A stretch of DNA of 10,915 bases from Anaerolineae bacterium. Lineage in GTDB: Bacteria; Chloroflexota; Anaerolineae; J102. Location: positions 1-10,915 of the forward strand of contig JALWDV010000472.1 of NCBI GenBank assembly GCA_027036755.1, read 5' to 3'. Under the pieces are notes generated by a model that was not told the DNA's origin, ran no database searches, and was given only the letters and a program-made list of their open reading frames with translations. This document shows positions 1 through 5,507 of this stretch, in pieces; position 1 is the first letter of the stretch; the number at the start of each line of letters is the position of its first letter. The translations under genes and the position numbers were made by a program.

Positions 1-207
1 CGTAACTGCTAAGGTCGTTGGCCCCAATCGTCCTCTTTTGCCACGAAGACACGAAGGAAACGAAGACACGAAGGCATTCAAAAAAGATTTTATCTGTGTT
101 TCCTCGTATCCGTGTTGAGTGAACAGGGCTACGTTAGTAGTTACGAACTACCACTATTTCCTCCGTGTCCTCCATGTCTCTGTGGTGAAATGACATTTTT
201 GCAGTGG
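1..207. repeat. Dispersed intergenic repeat element, copy 1 (left end may be cut by the window edge)
   Basis: The window opens with CGTAACTGCTAAGGTCGTT (1-19). An inverted, diverged copy lies at 131-145 (reverse complement CGTAACTACTAACGT, 13/15 matches to 1-15). Further out, TTTTTGCAGTGG at 196-207 is the inverted form of CCACTGCAAAAA at 4546-4557, which sits just outside the second copy of the element. The arrangement therefore resembles a small element with inverted ends. I see no coding frame I trust inside it. Boundaries are approximate because the left flank is not in the window. Confidence 0.5.
41..191. repeat. Inverted CACGAAG/CTCCGTG-type degenerate repeat
   Basis: A purine-rich tandem (CCACGAAGACACGAAGG near 46-62, then CGAAGACACGAAGG at 61-74) faces a pyrimidine-rich inverted counterpart at about 160-186 (CTCCGTGTCCTCCATGTCTC, then TGTGGTG). 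Read on the other strand, the second arm has the same CACAGAGACA-GGAGGACACGGAGG style. A third, weaker pyrimidine-rich stretch lies at 100-117. Repeats of this look are common in intergenic DNA of environmental bacteria. No function can be read from the sequence. It is nested inside the element at 1-207. Confidence 0.5.
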
Positions 208-229
208 AGCCAACACTTCAATCGTATAT

Positions 230-270
230 GAAATTCCCGGTTATGAAATGCTCCAAAACGGGGGAATTTC
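230..270. repeat. 9-bp perfect inverted repeat
   Basis: GAAATTCCC at 230-238 pairs perfectly with GGGAATTTC at 262-270 across a 23-nt loop. There is no T-run on either side, so it is not a convincing intrinsic terminator. A short CCCC-ATTT-GGGG hairpin follows at 287-298. Both lie downstream of the TPR gene and could stabilise its mRNA 3' end, but this is speculative. Confidence 0.35.
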
Positions 271-307
271 CTATCTATTTGGCGTACCCCATTTGGGGGC
301 AATAACA

Positions 308-335
308 AAGGAACGATCAGCGTCGACCGTTCCTT
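308..335 (-). terminator. Weak intrinsic terminator of the TPR gene
   Basis: AAGGAACG (308-315) and CGTTCCTT (328-335) form an 8-bp perfect stem starting 7 nt after the TPR gene stop codon on the minus strand. The minus-strand continuation is only moderately T-rich (TTTGTTATTG overlapping the stem end), so termination may be inefficient. The position directly behind the gene favours a terminator role. Confidence 0.5.
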
Positions 336-342
336 ACGCCTT

Positions 343-1272
343 TTACTGATTATGGCCGTTGGTGCTGCTATCCACTTCTTCGGTGGGAGGAGGCGGGTTG
401 TCCCCCTGGGTGCCGGTGAGAGAATCCAGCAATGAGCGGGCCTGATGCTTGCCCTCCTCGTCCTTGGAGATGGTGAGATAAACAGCCAGATCCGTGGCCG
501 CGGCCTTCTTATCGCCCAATTCGATGTAGGCCACCGCCCGATTGAAATAGGGCGCTGGCGCATTGGGATTGATGGCGATGCACTGGTTGAAGTCATCCAG
601 AGCTCGCTGCGTATCCTGGTTCATCATGCGCAGCACGCCCCGATTGAAATACGCAGCCAGCAGTTTCGGATCCAACTCGATGGCCCGATTCAGATCAGCC
701 TCGGCTTCCTTGTTCATCTGTAATCCCATCAGCGCCCGGGCGCGATTGACATAGGTGTTGGCGTTGTTGGGATCCAACTGCAGGGCCTTGTTGAAATCCT
801 CCGCGGCCTTGGCCGGGCGGGAGATCATAAGATAGGCAGTGCCCCGAGCCGCGTAGGCCTGAGGAAAATGGCTATCAGCCTCGATGGCCCTGGTGAAATC
901 TGCAATCGCCTCATCCGCTTCCCCCTCTTCGATATAAACCAATCCCCGATAGTAATAAGGAATAGCCGCTCCCTCGGGATTTGCGGCGATAGCCACCGAG
1001 AAAGCCTTTAGTGCGCCATCCACATCACCCTGCTTGGCTTTTTCCAGGGCCAGCTTGGTGAAATCATCCATGGGCAATTCTGCGCCCGCGGGCTGCGCCT
1101 CCTCCGCCGTTTGTGCGCCCCCCTCCGTAGAGGCCGTCGAAGCCGTCTTCCCAAAATTCACCAAATGCGTCAACGCATACCAGACCCCAACCATCACGAT
1201 CAACGCCACGCCGGCGGCAATCAGCCAGCGCCACCAATCAGAGGTTTGTCTTTTAGCAGTCGTTTGAGCCAT
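343..1272 (-). CDS. Membrane-anchored TPR-repeat protein
   Basis: A 309-residue protein. A short basic N-terminus (K7, R8) precedes one hydrophobic helix at about residues 14-37, with no signal-peptidase site, so it looks like an uncleaved anchor with the rest outside the cytoplasm. A Glu/Ala-rich linker (about 45-68) leads into six tandem tetratricopeptide repeats at about 71-99, 104-133, 138-167, 172-201, 206-235 and 240-266, each with the expected A-Y-x-x-R-G and A-x-x-D-x-x-x-A-I positions. The tail is polar and Pro-rich (PPPPTEEV). TPR domains are protein-binding scaffolds; the partner cannot be read from sequence. It lies 221 nt downstream of a multiheme cytochrome gene on the same strand, separated by hairpins. 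A chaperone-like role comparable to the TPR parts of CcmI/NrfG is conceivable but unproven. I see no Shine-Dalgarno: the bases before ATG are pyrimidine-rich (TATTCTCTT). No convincing promoter was found upstream. Confidence 0.85.
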   Translation of the reverse strand: MAQTTAKRQTSDWWRWLIAAGVALIVMVGVWYALTHLVNFGKTASTASTEGGAQTAEEAQPAGAELPMDDFTKLALEKAKQGDVDGALKAFSVAIAANPEGAAIPYYYRGLVYIEEGEADEAIADFTRAIEADSHFPQAYAARGTAYLMISRPAKAAEDFNKALQLDPNNANTYVNRARALMGLQMNKEAEADLNRAIELDPKLLAAYFNRGVLRMMNQDTQRALDDFNQCIAINPNAPAPYFNRAVAYIELGDKKAAATDLAVYLTISKDEEGKHQARSLLDSLTGTQGDNPPPPTEEVDSSTNGHNQ

Positions 1273-1361
1273 AAGAGAATAAATATGCCGTGTTTTTGCA
1301 GAGCGAAATGATTAAGGAAATTCTAACAAAAAGTCTTGAATATAAAAAGCCGGGGAAAAGT

Positions 1362-1396
1362 GCGCAGTTCAGACGCTAAGACGCCTGAACTGGCGC
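1362..1396. terminator. Hairpin with flanking T-runs, probable bidirectional terminator
   Basis: CAGTTCAG (1365-1372) pairs perfectly with CTGAACTG (1385-1392). The stem extends outward by three pairs (GCG/CGC, with one bulged G) and inward by two pairs after a mismatch. TTTT follows directly on the plus strand (1397-1400) and ACTTTT on the minus strand. It lies about 100 nt beyond the cytochrome stop codon and upstream of the TPR gene, so it probably separates the two transcripts. Confidence 0.6.
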
Positions 1397-1400
1397 TTTT

Positions 1401-1470
1401 CATTCTTCAGGAAACCAACCGGCAGGCGTTGCGAGCGCCCACCGGTTCTGGTTTCCTGACGTGCAGAATG
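1401..1470. repeat. Long inverted repeat (hairpin) behind the cytochrome gene
   Basis: Arms pair as CATTCT (1401-1406) with AGAATG (1465-1470), CAGGAAACCA (1408-1417) with TGGTTTCCTG (1449-1458) and ACCGG (1418-1422) with CCGGT (1442-1446). A smaller GGCG/CGCC stem sits in the loop. About 21 of the arm bases pair, making it one of the strongest structures in the window. It starts 24 nt after the cytochrome stop codon, so it would form in the 3' end of that mRNA, where it may protect against exonucleases or help terminate together with the adjacent hairpin at 1362-1396. Confidence 0.65.
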
Positions 1471-1477
1471 AATGTGT

Positions 1478-1495
1478 GGTCTTACTGGTCTTACT
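1478..1495 (+). repeat. Perfect tandem 9-mer GGTCTTACT x2
   Basis: GGTCTTACT occurs at 1478-1486 and 1487-1495 without a gap, touching the last codon and stop of the cytochrome gene. The same 9-mer occurs twice more in inverted orientation upstream of that gene (4222-4230 and 4236-4244). Function unknown. Confidence 0.6.
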
Positions 1496-4097
1496 ACTTC
1501 TTGAGAGCGAAGGCGACGCCGCCGCCAACGACCAGGCCCACCAACGCGGCGATGAGCATCGCCACCCAGTTGCTGCCGCCTTCGGCGGGAGCGGGAGCCT
1601 GTTCGACGTTGGCCTGGGCCTTGGCTTTTTCAAGCTCGGACTCGAGATTCTTCTTCTCCATCTCCGCGGCCTGCGCCTTGGCCTCGGCCTCCTTCACAGC
1701 CGCTTCAGCTTCCGACGCCTTGGCTTCGGCTTCTTTGGCCTTGGCCTGGGCCTCTTCGAGCTGCTTGATGGCGTCTTCGTATTTGGCGGCAGCCTCGGAA
1801 TCGCCAGCAGCCACGGCGTCATGCACCATCTGGTTGAGCATTTCGATGTGCTCCTGATCCGTGGTGATCTTGCCGTACTTAGCGATCACGGAATCCGTCC
1901 AGAAAGCGGAGTCGGCCATGTTCTGATGGCAGCCCATGCACAGGCCCACGCGTTCCATGCGAGAACGCTGATCTGCTGTAAGAGGGCCAGAAGCGGGCCA
2001 GTGGGTGCCGACAACCATCAATTGCTCGCCCGTCTCAGGATCAACGACCTGGCTGAGGTCGCTGGTCAGCCGCGGGATAGGATCGCTCTGATAGCGGGCG
2101 TTGGTGGTGAGGACGTTGCCCTCGGCGTCCACCAGGTCCACGATGAAGCCATTCTCATAGCCCTGCATAAACCGACCGTCTTCGATGCCGTAGCCCAGGG
2201 CTTTGGGATCGTTGTGGCAGGATTCGCAGGTGCGGGCCTTGCGGCCGGCTGTATGCGGCTGCACCGGCGCCATATCCAGAGCCAGCGGCGCTTCTTCGCT
2301 GGTGGCGATGACGTTGTGCGCGAGGTTCTTGCCGTCGGGCCCGACCACGGTGTAGATGACCTGGCAGCCGGGAATGAGCGGCGTGACGCGACCTTCGCCG
2401 TTGACGCCCAGAATGGGCTCTTCCCACCGCAGGTAGGAGCGGCCTTCCTTGGCCTTGCCGGGCGAGGTGATGGTCATGTCGTTGAGACCATTGGCCTGAT
2501 GCGCATTGCCGCGAGCCACCCAGTCGCTATCCGACTTGCCTTCGGAGTAGTCCATGGTCACGTGGCAGCCATAGCACTGGGGAGCCCAGTCGGCATGGCA
2601 GGAGTAGCACTCCAGGTTGTCCATGTGAGCGTCCACCGAGTCCATGGCCACTTCCGCATCCTTGCTCTTCCATGTGCCGTCTTCCTTGATCTTCTTCAGC
2701 AAAGGCACCTTGAAGTCGAGGCCGCTGGCGGAATGGACGATGACCTCATCGCCCCTCTTGACCACGTTCTCGAAGGGATTGCCGCGGGTGGTGAGCAGGA
2801 AGCCGTCCTCGGGGTCATACTCCGTGCCGAAGTAGGTCTTGTTGTCGGGCTGCTCCATGGCCAGACCGCGCTCGCCCTCCATGGGCTCGTGCAACAACTC
2901 TTCGCCATAGCCCAGCGGCAACTCCCACGGATATTGATCGGGGGTGCCGTGGCAGTCCGCGCATTCGATCTCGACCTGGGCCAGAGTGGTGGCGGGGATG
3001 TTGCCATCGCCGTGCATCTCGATGCTGGTGTGGCAGTCCTGGCACAACATGCCGCCTTCGGGATTCTCGGGCCGGCTCTCCATGGAGTGATGCAGGTCGT
3101 CCTTGATGTAGAGGTACTTTTTGGTGTGCAGCTTGGGCTGCCCCATGCCGCTCTCACCAAAGGGCGTGCCGTAGGGGAACTCCATAATGCCTTCGTAGCT
3201 CACGCCGATGCGCTTGCCGCGGTTGTGGCAGGAGTTGCAGGTCTCGACAGGGATGCCCGAGTAGGTGTGCCCGTTGACCGTGACCTTGGCGTCTCGAGTG
3301 GCCTGAATCTGGTGCGTCATCAGGTGGCCCGGCTCATCCTTGGGGATGGTGGGATCATTGCCCTCGTAATACCCTTCGTTGCTGTAAGGGATGTGGCACG
3401 AGGAGCAGCCTGTGCCGCGCCAGTCGCCGCGCTTGGTGCGGGGTTGCACGCCCACATGGCAGCGCTGGCACTGCTGTCGCTGATAGGTGAACGCCGCTTT
3501 GGAGGGATCCTGCACAATTTCCTCGACCGTGGGATTCGGCATCTGCTCCACATGAGTGGGGAAATTGTCAGGATACTGCTCGATGACCTTCTTCATGTAT
3601 TCCTTGTACGTATCGGTGCCCGCACTGGGAACCAGGCCATCGGTGTCATCCAGGGTGTAGTTGGCGTAGATGGGCTTGCGATCTTTCTGCGCGCCCCAGG
3701 TCACCAGGTTGCCCTGGATTTTACCCATTTCGGTGTTCATCAGCGCAGTCATCAGGCGCTCGGTGTAGCCGGGATGGCACTTGCCGCAGGTCTTGTCCGA
3801 GATCCAGATGCTGCCGGGATCGGGATAGAACTCGCCCGAGTGCGCAGCATCTTTGTCATCGGTGACCGTGGCGTCGCCGCCATGACAGGCGGTGCATTCG
3901 CCCATGGCCTGAATCTGCTGGAACATCAGCGTATCGGGCTGTCGAATGTTTTCGATGCCCTCATGACAGGTGACGCACCCCTCGTGATCACCCTGCTGAT
4001 GTGGTGCGTTGGCGGGGCCTTCGGCGAATGCGACGCTGGTCAGCGCCATCGCCAGCAGCAACGCCATCGCAAGGATTATGAAATACTTTCGTTTCAC
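1494..4097 (-). CDS. Secreted dodecaheme c-type cytochrome with coiled-coil stalk and C-terminal membrane anchor
   Basis: An 867-residue protein. Residues 1-25 are a Sec signal peptide (MKRK, hydrophobic core, cleavage expected after AFA). Twelve CxxCH covalent haem-binding motifs begin at C41, C68, C104, C210, C231, C287, C352, C379, C497, C508, C624 and C720; one further Cys (C578) lies outside them. Residues about 765-830 form regular Ala/Glu/Lys heptads typical of a coiled coil. A Pro/Ala linker (831-842) follows, then one membrane helix at 844-865 ending in KK. The mature haem domain is thus outside the cytoplasm and tethered at its C-terminus, probably relaying electrons at the cell surface or across the wall. 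It requires a cytochrome c maturation system, which is not in this window. I cannot assign a named enzyme family: the haem spacing does not let me claim nitrite or hydroxylamine chemistry. The start is GTG, chosen because a near-perfect Shine-Dalgarno lies just upstream and the signal peptide begins there. An open frame on the opposite strand (about 1461-4124) is judged a codon-bias shadow. Confidence 0.93.
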   Translation of the reverse strand: MKRKYFIILAMALLLAMALTSVAFAEGPANAPHQQGDHEGCVTCHEGIENIRQPDTLMFQQIQAMGECTACHGGDATVTDDKDAAHSGEFYPDPGSIWISDKTCGKCHPGYTERLMTALMNTEMGKIQGNLVTWGAQKDRKPIYANYTLDDTDGLVPSAGTDTYKEYMKKVIEQYPDNFPTHVEQMPNPTVEEIVQDPSKAAFTYQRQQCQRCHVGVQPRTKRGDWRGTGCSSCHIPYSNEGYYEGNDPTIPKDEPGHLMTHQIQATRDAKVTVNGHTYSGIPVETCNSCHNRGKRIGVSYEGIMEFPYGTPFGESGMGQPKLHTKKYLYIKDDLHHSMESRPENPEGGMLCQDCHTSIEMHGDGNIPATTLAQVEIECADCHGTPDQYPWELPLGYGEELLHEPMEGERGLAMEQPDNKTYFGTEYDPEDGFLLTTRGNPFENVVKRGDEVIVHSASGLDFKVPLLKKIKEDGTWKSKDAEVAMDSVDAHMDNLECYSCHADWAPQCYGCHVTMDYSEGKSDSDWVARGNAHQANGLNDMTITSPGKAKEGRSYLRWEEPILGVNGEGRVTPLIPGCQVIYTVVGPDGKNLAHNVIATSEEAPLALDMAPVQPHTAGRKARTCESCHNDPKALGYGIEDGRFMQGYENGFIVDLVDAEGNVLTTNARYQSDPIPRLTSDLSQVVDPETGEQLMVVGTHWPASGPLTADQRSRMERVGLCMGCHQNMADSAFWTDSVIAKYGKITTDQEHIEMLNQMVHDAVAAGDSEAAAKYEDAIKQLEEAQAKAKEAEAKASEAEAAVKEAEAKAQAAEMEKKNLESELEKAKAQANVEQAPAPAEGGSNWVAMLIAALVGLVVGGGVAFALKK

Positions 4098-4101
4098 TTG
4101 A

Positions 4102-4109
4102 CTCCTCCC
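4102..4109 (-). promoter_or_regulatory. Strong ribosome binding site of the cytochrome gene
   Basis: The minus strand reads GGGAGGAG, then TCAA, then the GTG start at 4097-4095. This strong match to the anti-Shine-Dalgarno at 4-nt spacing fixes GTG as the start although no ATG is present nearby in frame. Confidence 0.85.
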
Positions 4110-4220
4110 ATTGGAATTCTATGATTTCCTAAGGAATGGCGGTTCGGGATGGAACATACGTGGCGTGGAGAAAGATGTGTCATTTCTAACGCAGCAAACC
4201 TCCTTTTGGGGAATGGTGGA

Positions 4221-4247
4221 AAGTAAGACCGATGAAGTAAGACCGAT
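4221..4247 (-). promoter_or_regulatory. Tandem 13-mer direct repeat in the cytochrome leader, possible operator
   Basis: AAGTAAGACCGAT occurs at 4221-4233 and again at 4235-4247, a perfect 13-nt repeat with a period of 14. It lies between the TATAAT box at 4269-4274 and the cytochrome start, so if that box is used the repeats would sit about 15 to 41 nt into the transcript. Such placement fits a binding site for a regulator or an RNA element in the 5' leader. It could also be a chance short duplication. Confidence 0.4.
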
Positions 4248-4268
4248 TCTGCCTTTAATCTATCTTTC

Positions 4269-4274
4269 ATTATA
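4269..4274 (-). promoter_or_regulatory. Candidate -10 box for the cytochrome gene
   Basis: The minus strand has a perfect TATAAT here, 172 nt before the GTG start. At 16-18 nt upstream there is only a T-rich hexamer (TTTTTT/ATTTTT) from the adjacent terminator, not TTGACA. The promoter would therefore have a weak -35 and may depend on an activator. The implied leader is about 165 nt. The assignment is by eye and assumes a sigma70-like consensus. Confidence 0.4.
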
Positions 4275-4289
4275 CGCTTTCTCAGACGC

Positions 4290-4318
4290 GAAAAAATCAC
4301 CCCGCAGGATGATTTTTC
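4290..4318. terminator. Bidirectional intrinsic terminator
   Basis: On the minus strand GAAAAATCATCC pairs with GGGTGATTTTTT around a TGCG loop; on the plus strand the same bases give ATCACCC-loop-GGATGAT followed by TTTTTC. A short GC-containing stem flanked by an A-run on one side and a T-run on the other is the classic two-way terminator form. On the minus strand it would stop any read-through from the response-regulator operon just before the cytochrome promoter. Confidence 0.65.
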
Positions 4319-4560
4319 ATCTTCTCCTCATTTTTGACGCCGCTGCCTGATTGACCGACAAATCTCGTTGCGCCGCCTCACTCGCCGAATGAATTCGGTT
4401 CCACGGGCGTTCCGCCGCCCGTCCCCCGCGGGGACGGTGGTTTCCTCGTCAAAAGGGGCGCTGGAAGCGTCGGTGGGGGCCGCCCCTGGCCCTGATTTTA
4501 ATCGGTAGGTTTAGAAGCAAGTTGACTTTTGTCAGTCAACCAGCGCCACTGCAAAAAGCT
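4319..4560. other. Non-coding stretch with GC-rich hairpins
   Basis: I see no gene here. Three hairpins stand out: CGGGCG (4404-4409) with CGCCCG (4416-4421); CCGTCCCC (4419-4426) with GGGGACGG (4430-4437); and GTTGACT (4521-4527) with AGTCAAC (4534-4540). The first two share bases and are mutually exclusive. They resemble scattered palindromic repeats rather than terminators because no T-run follows. Confidence 0.45.
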
Positions 4561-4740
4561 CGTAACTGCCAAGGTCGTTTTCGATTGAATGAACCTGACA
4601 GGTTCCTTTGACAGCGATTCAGGGCTTTTCACGCTTCGTTGTTGTCGTTTACTGAAGACCGCACATTCTGCCGCCAGGGTTACGAGAACCTGTCAGGTTT
4701 GAGTGAAAAAAGACAACCAACTGGCATACGTTAGCAGGTG
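4546..4740. repeat. Dispersed intergenic repeat element, copy 2
   Basis: CCACTGCAAAAA (4546-4557) is followed by CGTAACTGCCAAGGTCGTT (4561-4579), which matches 18 of 19 bases of positions 1-19. A diverged inverted copy of the latter ends the element at 4728-4740 (reverse complement CACCTGCTAACGT). The 12-mer CTGCAAAAAGCT at 4549-4560 recurs at 10847-10858. The inside differs from copy 1, so the shared part is mainly the ends, as in a family of small non-autonomous elements or a modular repeat. Confidence 0.55.
4591..4700. repeat. Pair of AACCTGACAGGTT-type palindromes
   Basis: GAACCTGACAGGTTC (4591-4605) is a perfect 7-bp palindrome around a central A; GAACCTGTCAGGTTT (4686-4700) is nearly its reverse complement. 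They can each fold alone or pair with each other over an 80-nt spacer. They sit inside the repeat element at 4546-4740. The compact symmetric form also resembles a dimeric repressor site, but no promoter is evident beside either copy. Confidence 0.6.
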
Positions 4741-4792
4741 CAAAAGATCAGGCTCAGCAGGATTTCAGGGGGCGACATGGCGGCCCCGCTGT

Positions 4793-4826
4793 AGACTTCG
4801 AAGGTCTGGCGACATATCCGAAGTCT
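4793..4826. terminator. Hairpin downstream of the response regulator, possible weak terminator
   Basis: AGACTTCG (4793-4800) pairs perfectly with CGAAGTCT (4819-4826) across an 18-nt loop. It lies 43 nt beyond the stop codon of the response regulator on the minus strand. The minus-strand side lacks a T-run, so it would be a poor intrinsic terminator; the better candidate for the operon end is at 4290-4318. Confidence 0.3.
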
Positions 4827-4868
4827 TTGCCCAGCGAAGCGCAGGCGCGCGGCGGACTGGGCCGGGCG

Positions 4869-5507
4869 CTATTCCACCAGCCCGTTGCGCACGGCCCAGA
4901 TGGCGGCCTGGGTGCGATCCGAGACCCCCAGCTTCTCGAAGATGTGCCGCACGTGGGTCTTGACGGTGTTGCGGCTGACCACCAGCGTCTCGGCGATGGC
5001 GTCGTTGGTCAGGCCCAGGGCGATGAGTTTGAGCACCCGCAGCTCCTGCTGGGTGAGATCTGCCTGCTGCAGAGCGTCGGCCTCGGCCACGGGCGTATGC
5101 TCCAGCACCGATTGCAGCAGCGAGGCGTCGATGACCCGGCTCCCCTCGGCAGCGGCCCGCACCACCCGCACGATCTCATCCGGCTCCGCATCCTTGAGCA
5201 GATAGCCGGCCGCGCCCGCGGCGATGGCCCGAGAAAGATACTCGGTGCTGGCGTACACCGTCAGCATCACCACGCTGATCTCGGGCAATTCCGACTTGAT
5301 GGCGGTCAGGGCCTGCAAGCCGTCCATTTCAGGCATCCGCACATCTAGCAGCACAACATCGGGATGCAGCGAGCGGGCCAGGGATACAGCTTCCGCGCCC
5401 GTTCCCGCCTCGCCGACCACATCCAAGCCAGCCGCAGCCAGCAGGCCGCGCAAGCCCGCTCGCACCACGCCGTGGTCATCAGCAATGATCACGCGAATCT
5501 TCGACAT
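4869..5507 (-). CDS. NarL/LuxR-type two-component response regulator
   Basis: A 212-residue protein of normal length for the NarL/FixJ family. The receiver domain (about 3-120) has the acidic pair D10/D11, phosphoacceptor D55 (in LLDVRMP), T83 and K105, so the full phosphorylation site is intact. The C-terminal LuxR-type helix-turn-helix (about 151-210) carries the usual LT-x-x-E-L-x-V-L start and a recognition region SRNTVKTHVRHIFEKLGV. It should be phosphorylated by the histidine kinase encoded just upstream and then bind DNA as a dimer to regulate transcription. The ATG lies inside the kinase gene: the two frames overlap by 29 nt, which points to translational coupling. No strong Shine-Dalgarno is seen before it. 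Target genes are unknown; the nearest downstream promoter region on the same strand is that of the multiheme cytochrome. Confidence 0.95.
   Translation of the reverse strand: MSKIRVIIADDHGVVRAGLRGLLAAAGLDVVGEAGTGAEAVSLARSLHPDVVLLDVRMPEMDGLQALTAIKSELPEISVVMLTVYASTEYLSRAIAAGAAGYLLKDAEPDEIVRVVRAAAEGSRVIDASLLQSVLEHTPVAEADALQQADLTQQELRVLKLIALGLTNDAIAETLVVSRNTVKTHVRHIFEKLGVSDRTQAAIWAVRNGLVE

Noticed and set aside
1461..4124. An 887-codon open frame antisense to the whole cytochrome gene.
   Set aside because: It mirrors the cytochrome exactly, its protein is His/Val/Gly/Leu-rich low-quality sequence without domains, and the opposite strand has 12 haem motifs, a signal peptide and a strong RBS. It is a codon-bias shadow.
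4546..4740. An insertion sequence or transposase remnant between the cytochrome and the response regulator.
   Set aside because: Inverted ends are present, but no transposase-like protein fragment is seen in any frame, so it is listed only as a repeat element.
4703..4963. A small 86-codon plus-strand frame near the end of the response-regulator gene.
   Set aside because: Arg/Ala/Pro-rich translation, overlap with the regulator's DNA-binding domain coding sequence, and no RBS.
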